From: Symbiodinium natans
Lineage: Eukaryota > Sar > Dinophyceae > Suessiales > Symbiodiniaceae
Direction of reading: 5' to 3'
DNA length: 62,000 nt
Assembly (NCBI GenBank): GCA_905221605.1
Contig: CAJNDS010002144.1
Coordinates: 277,647 to 339,646, forward strand
The notes below the pieces were generated by a model. That model saw only the letters and a program-made list of their open reading frames with translations. It ran no database searches and was not told the DNA's origin. Below are positions 43,836 to 54,777 of the stretch, one piece after another (the first letter of the stretch is position 1; the number at the start of each line of letters is the position of its first letter). The translations under genes were made by a program, and so were the position numbers.

Positions 43836-46800
43836 CTACGCCAGAGCAAGAGGCGGCTCTCTGGCGGAAAGTCATGAAGTTCCTCCATGACGCCGAAGAC
43901 GAGGACGAGGATGAGGAGGAAGAAGAAGAGGACTCCGAGCTAGTCCCTGAGGCCTCGGGCGCTGGAGGCGACAGTCCGCCGCGGGTGGACGTCAGCGCCG
44001 CGGCTAGGGAGCTGGCCATGGTCCCTACCGGTGCTGCCTATGTCCCTGCTACGGCACCAGGGTCCCGCCCGGCGGGACCGTCCGGTCCGCCGTCGACAGC
44101 AGGTTCAGTGCCAGGCACCGCAGAGGGCTTGCAGGCGGAGCTGCGCGCGATTTTCCGTCCAGACCAAGAACCGGTCGCGGACTACTTGACGCGCGTTTCG
44201 CGGATTGTCCTCGCGCTGAAAGCGCATGGAGTCACGGTGAGCTCCCGTGACCTTGACGCCTTAAGCACCAAAGCCACCCTCCTTGCGGATGAGTTCTCCA
44301 AGATAGGCGGGGATTGGCATCCGACAAAGATGGTCCGTCGGCTGCGGACCAGATTCTCGGTCGCGGCTTTGCGCGGTGGCGAGGACCCCGAAGACGCAGA
44401 GGAGATTCAGCGTGAAATCCAATGCATCGGGGAGCTTATCCTCGCGCTAGGGGGAAAAGAAAGCTCGAGCCAAGAGAAGGTTTGGAGCTCCCCGTCCGAT
44501 GTGCCAGTTGAAGCCGTGGGGCCGCGTTCCCCAGGGCTCCCACAGCCTGCGACTGCAAATGGGTTGGGGGTAGGTTTGGACCGTGGAGGTTTGCACACTG
44601 CCGAGGTTGCAGGTGGTCCTTCCGCGGCCCGTGACCTGGGCGCGACGGACGGCGATTCCCCTTTGCGCGCGAAGCTTGCGGCGCTGGAGATGGAGATAGA
44701 AGCCCTGAAGCGAGGTTCAGACGGCGGAGGTTCGCAGACCGGGTCCCAAAACCCGGCGGGCGATTTTGCCGCCGCACTCGCCGCCCAAACTGAAGCGCTG
44801 AAAGAAGCGTTAGCGCAGAGGGGCGGGCAAAGCTCCATAACGACGGTCAAAACTGACCTCACATGGCCGACGCTGACCGACGACAAGTCGGACGCGCGAG
44901 ACGTTGTCCTGTTCTACGAGGAGTTCGAGGACGTCTGCGCGCTGGCCAACAACTGCCGCGGTATGAGTGCGCGCGAAAAGCTGCTAGCGCTACGCGGGCG
45001 TTGCCGCGGCTCGCGCATGAAGACGTACACGAACGCCTACCGCGCAGCGTGGAAGTCGGGAGAGGTTCTCTCCGATCCACAGGCGGTGTACGACCGCATC
45101 AAGAACAAGCACTTGATGTTCGGGGAATCACGGGAGGAAAGAGAAGTCCGCGTGGATGGTGAGCATGCCTCCCTCGCTAAGGGCAAGCTCACAGGCCACC
45201 AATTCGAGCCTTTGTTTGAGGCATCGATCGCGGACCTTGAGGCGGTGGGTCTTGGGAAGACCCCACGAGAGTTGTATCTCTCGTACCTCCGCAAGATGCC
45301 CCCGTATCTCCAAAAGGAGATACGTAACGACAAGCAGTTGTGGCCCGGCGATCCCAAGGATGGCGGGCTGCGAGGGCCGCAGACTTGGGAGGAGAGCCAC
45401 AAGGTCGTCTTGGAGTACGAACAGAGGGAAGCAGCTCACCGGGCTGTTTCCCACTCTGTGTACTCAGCGACCGGCTCTCCGAGCGCGGACCCGTCGGTCG
45501 CGCTAGCCGAGGCTCAGAAGGAGATTAAGAGCCTCAAGGCCGCTGCGAAGGCTGCTGCGAAAGGAGCAGCTGCCGCGGCCAAAGCTGGCGCGGACCAGAC
45601 GTTTGCCGCTGCGTCGAAGGGAGCTGGCAAAGGAGCGGACAAGAAGATCTGCTTCCACTTTCGCGACCACGGGAATTGCCCGAAAGGGGATGCCTGCCCG
45701 TACAGCCACGACAAGGAGCTTCGCAGAAAAGCTCTCGCGGCCAAGAAGGGTGACCAAACCTTTGCCACGGCGAAAGGTAAGGGCAAGGGGAAGGGAGGTG
45801 GCAAGGCAAAGGCCAACGCAAAGCCTAAGGCTGCGGCCAAAGGCGCGGCAAAGCCACCAGGCACTGTTTGCCCCTTTTTCTCCAAGAATGGGTCGTGCAA
45901 GAAAGGAGCCAGCTGCGACATGGTCCACAACCTGACGACCTCAGGAGGGACGCCGGCCTTGCCTGCCAACTGGGCCCCGCCCTCCGGTGCTTCCATGTCT
46001 AACCCCTTCGCCGCGTTCAGTGTCCAGATAGGCAGCTCAGGCGTCCAGGCAGGCGTCTCAGGAGCCGCAGGACGCGCCGCGGTGCAGCAGCACGCGCTTC
46101 CGTTGAGCAAGGGCGGGCGGGACAAGTTCGCCACCCTGGACGATCTGCCGAAGGACTGGTGGAACCTGGCGGACAACGAGCCAGGAGGCTACCAGTACAG
46201 GACGGTAGTCCAGGTGCTCGACCGTAAGGTCGAGTGCATGCTCGACGGATGCGCCGGCGCAAACCACGTGACAGAGGAACTCGTGGTGGGCATGATGAAC
46301 CGGGCTGCAGAGCTGGGGATCGGCACGGAGGATCCCAGCTTCCCGGTCGTGAGACTCGAAAAGTGGGTCCACCCCGAATACGTGCATGGCATTGCTTCGG
46401 GAGCCCCCGTTCCTCTGAAGGGGGCAGCAGTCTTGCGCGTCACGCTGCTGGAGGGCAGGACGGCGGACGACTGTCGCCCCAACACTGAAATTTTCGTGCG
46501 ATGCAAAATCGCAGCCAGGGGGACGTCCGATTGGCACGGACTGATCCTCGGCGGCAGAGCGTTGGACTGCGCCGGAAGGATGGGCCTGGGTTTCAGGCCG
46601 GGTCCCGACTTTCACGTCCTCGACACGCTGGGAATCAGGATGCCCAGATGTGAGGATCACGGCAAGACCCGGAAGGACAGGGCCTATGCCTTTGAAGCGC
46701 GGTTGTCAAGCCTGGACGACGCGTCATGCACCGAGCCTGGGGGCGGAAGTCGTGAGCTTCTCCGCTATGACGGGGAAGAGCCGCTCGAGCTCTCGCCAGG

Positions 46801-48880
46801 TGATGGGGTGCTAGTGCCAGTCGCGCGGGAGGCAGGAGTCTCCGCAGAGGGATCCCTGTCCGAGGTTGTGCTTCCGGTTGAGTGTGGGGTTGAGGCTGTG
46901 CCAGGTCTCTGGCCCACGGGAGAGAGTAAAGGGTTTGTGTTGCTTGCAGCCCAAGAGTGTGATCACTCTCTCCAGCCGGGCGAGGTTGTTGCGGAAGTGC
47001 GTTCCGGCCTCGTCAGCACTGCGGCCTGTGGTTGTGGCGCGATTGAGACGGTGTTCGAGTCAGAGCCGTCTCCGCAGGCATGTGCGGATTGTGGGGTCGC
47101 CGTTGCTTCGGTTGACCATGACCCGTGCTTTGCTTGCGGGTCCGCGTCCAGGGCCGCGGCAAGAAGCTTCCAAGGTTGTTCCTCGTGTGCGCGGTCCTTT
47201 GGGCGGCTGCGTACCGGCGCCAGGATCGGTGTGCTATCGGTCCTTGCTGCGGTGACTGTTCTCGCTTCGGTGTGGGGCGGGAGCGGCCCGGTTGGGCGCC
47301 CTGTTGAGGAGCCTGGAGTGCTTACTTGCTTGGACCACCTCCCAAGCGTCGACAGCTGGTGGGAGGCGCCGGGTGGTTACGCGTCTGTGTGGGGTAGGCG
47401 CCCTGCGCAGAAGGACCTTGGGACCCTGGCGGTCGAGAAGGCGCCTTACGAAACGTGCTTGCTTCAGCGCGCAGGTGAGGCGTGGCGTCTTTGGGACACG
47501 AGGGATTTGCGTGTGGCGGGAAGCGTTGCGTGCAGCGATGAGGTTCCAGTCACCGAACGCCTCGCGGTCTTTAGGACGCGCAAGGGGCCACGCTGGGCTG
47601 GCTGGCGTGAGGGATCGGCCACGGCTGGAAGAGGCGCAAGTGACGCTGTGCGCCCAGCAGACGCGGTCGACACGGCGCGCTGCCCGAGCTATCATATCGT
47701 GGAGAGCTGGGATATCGACAAGATGATCGAAGAGCCTCCAACGGACTACTATTATGAGAAGCTCGCGGCAGATATGCGCGCCCGGCACCCTAAGGCGTGC
47801 CCGCACCTCCTCGACCACCTCGTTTCCTTAGAGGGTTTCCTAGACAAGTCAATCTTGTTTGGGTTCTCCTTTGGAATCAGCAAGGCCGAAGTTTGTGTCT
47901 CCAAAGGCAAGCTCCTAGGACACAACATTGGGCGGGACGGGAGTTCGCCTGACGAAGAGCGTTGTCAGGCGGTGATTGACTTTCCCCCGCTCTGGGAGAA
48001 GCTTCACATTCAGCAATTTTTGGGTTGCGCAAATTGGTTGCGCGGCTACCTGCCTGTTGAGTATGGGCACGCAGCCAAGATTTTAGGGCAGTGGCAGAAG
48101 CCAGGCGCCGTCTTTCCTGAAGGCGGGCTGGGCTCAGCCGCCACCGAGGGTTGCAAAGCCTTTAAAGCGATTAAGCGCATGATGCAAAACCGCATCAATT
48201 TGGCTACCTTCGATGAGGCCTCTGCTGCGGATGGGTCGTGTCCCCTTGAGCAGATCGCGGATGCGTCGGGCATCGCGGTAGGGGGCAGCGTCGTGCAGAT
48301 GACGCGTGACTTGAGTCAGCTCAAAGTGCTTATGACGCACTCAAAGAGCTTGACCCCCGCGCAGCAGAACTGGCCGCCCTTGATACAGGAGGCGTTTGCC
48401 CAGCTCGAGGTAAAGCGGGCGACACGCCGCATGTTTGGCTCTATTCGGACTCTGTGTTGGACAGATCATGCCAACCTTACCCGAGCGCAAACGTCGGACA
48501 TCGGAATGGATCCGAAACTCGTCCGGTGGGTTGCGGAAATCCTTATGGATGGGTCCGAAATAAGGAGCCTTAGCGGTCGCTCAGCGACGCTGGGTGACAG
48601 TTTTAGCCGCAATCCCAAAGATCGGGATGCGCTCCTTGCGGCGAGGACGATCTCGAGGGCCTTTCGGGCCAACTCAGAGGTTTCGACCTGGACCAGTACC
48701 TCGGAGAGGGTACTGAGGGTGACGGACCCGTGCCCTGGGCGGTCGGCAACGACGCCGTCCCAGAGCCTGCGGGCCGTGTCCAGGCCGCGGCTGTGCCGAT
48801 GTGCGTCGTCGCAGCCCTTCCGGTGCGCGTCATGGTTGTCTTTGACTACGCGCGTTGGAAAGAGCAGGACGCAGAGCTGA
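43836..48880 (+). CDS. Retrotransposon ORF1: Gag, protease, RT thumb and RNase H
   Basis: Residues are counted from 43820, the open edge of the frame. An acidic stretch (D/E run, residues 27-40) and a long helical Gag precede two CCCH fingers of the form C-x8-C-x5-C-x3-H (near 611 and 684). A retropepsin-like region follows with CMLDGCAGANHV (Asp809) and LILGGRALD (near 908). The active site is D-G-C-A-G-A rather than D-T/S-G-A. Next come a Cys-rich ribbon (about 1070-1125) and one hydrophobic segment (about 1135-1152). There is no RT palm. The frame goes directly to an RT thumb (H1329, LLGHNIG at 1365-1371, IQQFLGCANWLRGYLP) and a full RNase H with ADAS Asp1481, Glu1524, TDH Asp1549 and Asp1593. 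RNase H ends near 48630, and the last 80 codons are probably out of frame with the next product, which continues in the -1 frame. Confidence 0.88.
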
Positions 48881-51800
48881 CTGAGATCAGGCGCGTCTTC
48901 CAAGCGAGCCTCCCTGGAGTTTCTGTGGCTGTCAGGGGTTGTTGGGGTCCGTTTGAGGATACCGACGGGCTTGCCTCGCATTTCGATTGCGGGGCCGGCA
49001 GGCTCGCAGGGACCAAGAAGATCAAGCGGATCAGGGTCGACTTGCTTACTTCGTGTGCCAAGGTTCTTAGGGAAGCTTCGGGGTTTCGTCCGCAGTTCCT
49101 CGTAGGACTTGGGCAAGGCGGGCTTGTCACAGCCGTCCTTAGGTGGCCTTTGGTTGTTGAGCTCACGCTCCAAGCAAGGAACCTGCAGCGCAAGGAAGCC
49201 AGGGCTGTAGGAGAGGCTTGGGCAGGCATCAAGGCTATCTGGGCGGTGCGGCCACGCCTTTGGCGCACGCAGCAAGGCCACTTGGAAGTGGCCGAGGCTT
49301 GTCCGGAACTCAAGAAGGATTTTCCGGAGCCTCCCCTGCGAGGTTTTGGGATCGTAGGGAAGCAGGCATTGGGGGCGGAAGTTCTGCGGTCCTTGAGGCT
49401 GGACGCGGTTCGTTCCATCGATGATGCCAGCATTAGAGGAATGCTGGACGAACCGTCACGACCCCTCTGGGACCATGAGGGTCTGTGCATCTGCGGCAAG
49501 CGGACCTACCTGTTTTCTCGCTGCCCCGCCTGCATCGAGAAAGAGGCAGTCGATACCTCGGTGGAGATAGCCGAGCGGGAGGAGCCCGAACCTCCGCTTG
49601 AGGGCGACCTTGAGGCCCATGAGGTGGGCCTAGAGGTCAACTCCGTCCTTGCAACTTTGGATAGGACAGGAGGATTAGTTAGGGTTAGGTCCTCAACCAT
49701 CCAGCAATGGGCGGTAGGGTTCAGGACTACGCCCAAAGATGCTCCAGTTCCCACAGCATATGGCATGCTGAGTGGGAAGATATGGAAGAAGAGCCATTCC
49801 ATGAAGCTCAGCCTCGGCTCCCAGCACAAGGATCTTTCCAAGTGGGGCGATGTGAAGCCTTACTGGACCACATGGGTGGTTAGAGAAGATGGTGCTGTGG
49901 TGGCGGGGCACAACTGCTCGCCCTTGAATGTGGTTCAAGGCGACATCGTCGTGCATTGGTCGTCAGTAGTGAACTGGCACGGCCACAGACATGTCGTGAA
50001 TGAGCAGTGTGAAGTGCTCTGGAGGTCTAATGGCAAAGAGGTTGCCTTGGACCCCTCCTTCGGCAAGCTGATAGCCCTTGTGGGTAGGGTTACTCAGGTC
50101 GTTGGCTGGCGGGCAACCGGAGAAGCTTCGGATCCCCGCAGTTCTACCCGGCAGGCGTCAAGGGTCCTTGCTCAATTCTTTTCGTCCAACGAGGGCGTAG
50201 AAGGGCATTGGACCGCGGGCGCTATCAGTCGCGGAAAGAATGCCAATGAGTGCAAGCTGAAGGGTAGAGTTTTGGCGTTTTTGGGTGAGGAGCACAAGGG
50301 CCCTGCAGTGGTTCTAGAGCTCGTCAGCCATAGCCCCATCCTGTGCATTTGGGACCATTCCTCAACCAAGGTCAAGGTCGAGTTTAAGGGCGGTGTTCCG
50401 TCTTTAGGCCTGATCGCGGAGGAGGACGAAAATCGTCGTGAACGGCTTGCGGTCGAGGCAAGGGACGCGGCGAACATTTCGGAGTTCCGAGTCACGGGAT
50501 CCCTTCGTACGGCGTGGTACGAGGGTCAGCGGCGCGATCCCTCATTGGCGGGCTCGATTCGCAAGCCAGAGCCGCCGATGGTGATATCCGGAGACGGGTT
50601 GCTTGAGCGCGAGGTGACCCTCAGGACGGGTCAAACCGTCGTTGTCCCAGTGGTTCCCAACGGGGCTGCGGGCGCGAATGGAGTGACCTGGCGCCGCGCT
50701 TGCTACAATTCAGTCCACTGCGGAGTCCTTGGGGCTCATAGGTCCGCTGAGGTTACCATCAAGCTGCTAGAGAGGGCAGTCTGGTGGCCCGACTTAGAGA
50801 AAGATGTGCGGACCTGGGTCGCCAAATGTCTCGCTTGCATTAAGGGCCGCTCTCGACCGACGAAGGTCGAGGCTCGTGCGGTCAAATGTGGCGCCGAGAC
50901 ATGCTGGCAGGAAGTCAGCGTGGACTGCGAAGGTCCAAACCGAGAGGATAGGGAAGGGCATAGGTACTCGCTTACGTACTTCGATTGCCTCAGTCATGCT
51001 GTCCTCCTCGAGCCGATGAGGTCTCTGACTCACGCTGAAGTCAGGAGGGCGTTCGTACGCTGTGTGCTTCGCAGCAGGACGATCCCGAGCCTCATCAGGT
51101 CGGATAGAGGGCCAGAGTTCAAGAATGCGCTCATGGCAGAACTCAGCGCTATGCTTGGGACCGAGTGGCGGTTCAGCGCGCCCTTGAGGCCTTGTGAGTT
51201 GGGCGCAAACGAGCGAGTCCACCAAGAAGTTCAAAAGGTGCTGGGGGCGGTCGTCAGGCAAGTCGGCGCCTCCCTTTCCGAAGCTTGGTCGGATTGGCTC
51301 GTGGTGGCGGAGTACGTCATAGATAACACTCCGGGACCCCACGGGTATACCCCGAGGGACCTAGAGCGGAGCTGGTCGCTCGCTCTACCACTTGAAAAGG
51401 ACGTCCTGCGAGACGCCTTGCAGTTCGAACCCATCTCTGATTGGGCTCGGAGCCAGTTTAAGCAGTTCTCGGAACTAGCTGCTGCGGTCCGAGAGCACTG
51501 GACGCGGTCTTCAGAAGCGCGGGCGAAACTTGCAAATCGCCATAGGCGCACTGTGGACCTTAAGCCAGGCGACCGAGTGGTCTGGAACGCTCCGAGGGCC
51601 CGTTCAGAGGGGGCGGGGCGTGTGCCTTGGAAACCGGGTCTGACCGGCCCCTGGCGCGTGTTGGAAGTCAAGGGCCACAGGCTCACCTTGGAGCCCGTGT
51701 CGATGGAGTCGGGGGGTACTTCTTCCGCCCGGCGCGGCCCGATGGAGGCGCACGCAGAAGACTGCATTCTTGTTCCTGCGGATGCAGATGGCGCGGAATC

Positions 51801-54777
51801 CCGCGAGCCGGTCGTCTTTGAGGACGATGGAACCGGCGGGGACGGCTCGTCTCGCCCCAGCTTAGGGCAACAGGTTCAAGGCGACGCCAAGCAAGTGGAG
51901 TTCACGCTGACCAGGCGCGGGAGGGACTTCGTCCTCCGCCTTGGTGACCGCATTGCCTATCGGGGTGTAGGTGGAGGCCCGAAGGTGTGCAGGTTAGGGC
52001 GGGTCACGCAGGTAGATGCTGCCCGTGCGCAGGTCGGCGTGCACCGCTATCTCCCCGACGCCAGCGGGGTTCGCGTCAAATGGCGGCTCGCATACATCGC
52101 CGAGGACGGTGCGCTCACGCTTTCAGAGGGGACTCGTCCGGCCCACGAAGCGGTTTCCGTCAGGGAGATCATTTCCAAGATCGACCTGAACCGCGACGGC
52201 GTGCTTGCTGCAGCCTCGGCCAGAAAGTTGGACAAGGGGGCGTACTCGTTGCAGGACAGGACGCTCGAGAGAGCGTCTCGCACCAGCACGGGTGTGCTCT
52301 CGATCCGAGAGGCCCTCGCGGACCTCTTGGTCGCGGAACCCCGCGTGTTGCAGCCTAGGGCTTCCCCAGAGTCGGGTGCTGTCGAGAGCTGGTTCCGGCA
52401 GTATTTCCTTGGAGGGGTTGCCGATGTCTTAGAGGTTGCTTGGGGTGACGCGGTCGTCTCCGACGCGGCTAGGAGGCACGGGTACAGGGTTGTTCCCGCT
52501 TTTGTGCAAGGCAAGCAGGCCTACGGGATCACCTGGAACCTGGCCGCAGAAGAGCACTTAGAGGCCATTAGCGGCGCTGTTCTGCGCACAGAGCCGAAGG
52601 TGCTCGTGATTGGGCTTGAGGGCAAGAATGTGCCCCGGGCTTTCCTCCAACTAGTCGTCCGGTGTGCGCAGGAACGCACGCGCGCGGGCGCCCACGTCGC
52701 GCTGCATTTGCAGGCACAAAAAGGCGAGTGGGAACCCTGGCGGCTAGAGGAGTGGGGCGCCTTGTTTGGGACGCTCGCAGAGCCACGCTGGCCTTGGGCT
52801 TTCGTGCGGGCTGACATGTGCCAGTTCGCGCGGGCCAGTGGCCGCGGCAACCTCGTTGAGAGCGGGGCCCTGTGGCTCGCCGATTTCAGCTTAGAATCGG
52901 TAGGTTTGAGGTGTAGTAGGCCGGATGCGTTAGGCGCAGTGCAGCACAAGCACGTTGTGCGCGCGCAAGCCGACTACAACCTCATAGGGGCGGCTTTCTG
53001 CGCATCGCTCCAGGACCTTGGTCTGAGGGGCGCAGAAGAGCTGTGCACCGCTGCAGTTGAAAGCTTTCCAGCCACTGCGGGTGCAGATAGCGCCGCGGCT
53101 GCGCCACAGCCCTCTCCAGTCGTTCCCCTCCCGGACGTGCGCTCGGGCGAGGACCTCACGCCAGCAGAGCGTGCGGAGCTGGATAAGGAGGTGGATAAGT
53201 ACGCCGCTGAGAAGGAAGCGTTTTGGCGGACCAAGGCGGACGCCAAGGACTGGGATTCCGTCCGGGCTGACCTTGAGGTCTATGCTCTTGCGGGCGAGAA
53301 GGTCGCGGAGGATCCTAGGCGCACCGAGGCCTATAGAGACCTCGTATGGTCGGGTTTGAAGATCGAGCCTGGACCAACCAGACCAGGGCTGACCGATGCT
53401 GACATCGCAGCCGTCAGGGAGGTCATACGGCGAAAGGCCGCTGGGTTCTGGGTGGAGGACACCACCAGGACCACGGTCAGGAAGTTCGCCCATGACTGCA
53501 TCCCCACCGGGCCGCCGGTCTCGTCCCAGCCTCACAGTCTGAGGGGCGAGTCCGCGCAATGGGTCGACGACAAGCTTGAAGAAGAATGCAAGCGGGGTCA
53601 GTTGATCCGCGGCAGCTCGGCTTGGGGATCTGCGCCGTTTCCGACCAAGGAAATGCCCAGCTACAAGCGGCATAGGAAGCGACGCTTGGTGGTTGACTAC
53701 CGCCGTGTGAATGCCCGAATTAAGCGCTCCACGTACTATTGTCGGCGGGGTAGCGATGTGCTCGCCGCCGCAGTAGGTTCGGTTTGGTATACCTTCGTGG
53801 ATGCGGTTAGTGGGTTTAATCAGATTAGGAACACCAAGCGTGCTCGCGAGGTGTTGGCCATTGTGGCAAGATCAGGGAAATATCTCCCTGTCGGCCTCAC
53901 CTTTGGCCCGATTAACGGCCCAGATGATTTCAACTTTGTGGTTGATAGGGCCTATGCCCCCGGCAGAGGTAGGCGCCTTAAGTATACTAAGGAGTGGATA
54001 GCCTACGTGGATGATCTTACTGTTAGGACGGGTAGGGTCATTGATGGGCAGTTTTTCACTGATGCCCAAGCCGAGGGGGCGGTGCGCGAAGCGTGCGCCA
54101 AGGGGGCAGTCGCGGCTCCGCAGAGCGCGTCGTCTGCTCTTGAAGCCTTAGGCGTTCGCGGTGCGCACAACACCAAGCGCGCGAACCATGACGCGGCGCG
54201 CTCAGACCAGAATCACCCCACGCGCGTTCTGATGCTCAGGATGTTGGGGCTGTTCGGGTGTTTCTGTGTTCAGGGCGGGTGTTTTTGGGGCGGGCCGTTT
54301 CCCAGGTCGCCGGTCTGCGGGCAGAAGGATTTTTCGTCGTTCGTCGCGTGCAGCTTCGTTCGTCTGTCTCGCAGCCAGTGTTTTGCAAGCAGGCCTAGAG
54401 GTTCGGTCCAAGGTCGAAGCAGAAGCCGTAGAAGCCTTAAAGCCCAGACCTTAAGGAAACTCCCCAAACCCCCGCCGCAGCGGTTCAAGTGTGTTGTAGA
54501 ACCTAGGGTAGGTAGTCCCTCCCCGCGTTCGTGCCTGTGCACTGCGCCCCGCTGCGGGTCGCGACCAGACCGCGCGGGAGCGACCGATCGGTCGCCCGGA
54601 CCTTCGTGGTCAACCACAAGGCCCCGCTGCGGGCCGTGCCCTGGCCGCGCGGGAGCGGCTGCCTACCACTACTGCACACCGGCCCCTTGCAGCGGGCCGT
54701 GTCCTGGCCGCTCAAGGGCGCGTCAGGTTTTCCTCGCCCATCGGAGGTCCAGCAAAGCCGCGGGCCTCAGTGCCGCG
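48730..54777 (+). CDS. Retrotransposon ORF2: integrase, Rossmann-like domain, RT fingers and palm
   Basis: Numbered from ATG 48730. The same frame is open from 48607 and probably joins ORF1 by a -1 shift near 48630-48660. The N-terminal 600 residues are unassigned (GLGQGG near 138, CxC...CxxC ribbon near 255-270). Integrase: H663, H670, C700, C703 zinc finger, then Asp732, Asp792 and Glu828, with exactly 35 residues between the last two. A GDRVVWN...GLTGPWRV module (about 944-988) is GPY/F-like. A Rossmann-like segment (VLEVAWGDAVVSDAARRHGY, about 1229-1400) resembles a decayed methyltransferase, low confidence. Then RT fingers/palm: RRLVVDYRRVN, motif A Asp1691 in FVDAVSGFNQI, motif B LPVGLTFGPINGPDDF, motif C YVDD 1759-1762. 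RT sequence stops about 50 residues after YVDD with no thumb. From about 54180 to 54777 the frame stays open but looks non-coding. Confidence 0.85.
54181..54777 (+). other. Internal leader between RT palm and Tpt1-like gene, with three 21-bp motifs
   Basis: About 600 bp that is open in the ORF2 frame but of odd composition (Cys/Arg/Pro-rich). Three copies of the 21-bp motif GCGGnCCGTG-n-CCTGGnCGCG (the first more diverged) lie at 54554-54574, 54629-54649 and 54692-54712. A CCTCAG lies 8 bases before the ATG at 54778. It could be a 5' leader for a separately trans-spliced mRNA. Confidence 0.5.

Noticed and set aside
44407-46660. Several minus-strand frames of 100-220 codons opposite ORF1
   Set aside because: Mirror frames of a GC-rich coding region. 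No motifs, and the plus strand has Gag and protease.
49080-49180. Alpha/beta-hydrolase nucleophile elbow at GLGQGG
   Set aside because: The nucleophile position is Gln, and no surrounding hydrolase pattern is evident.
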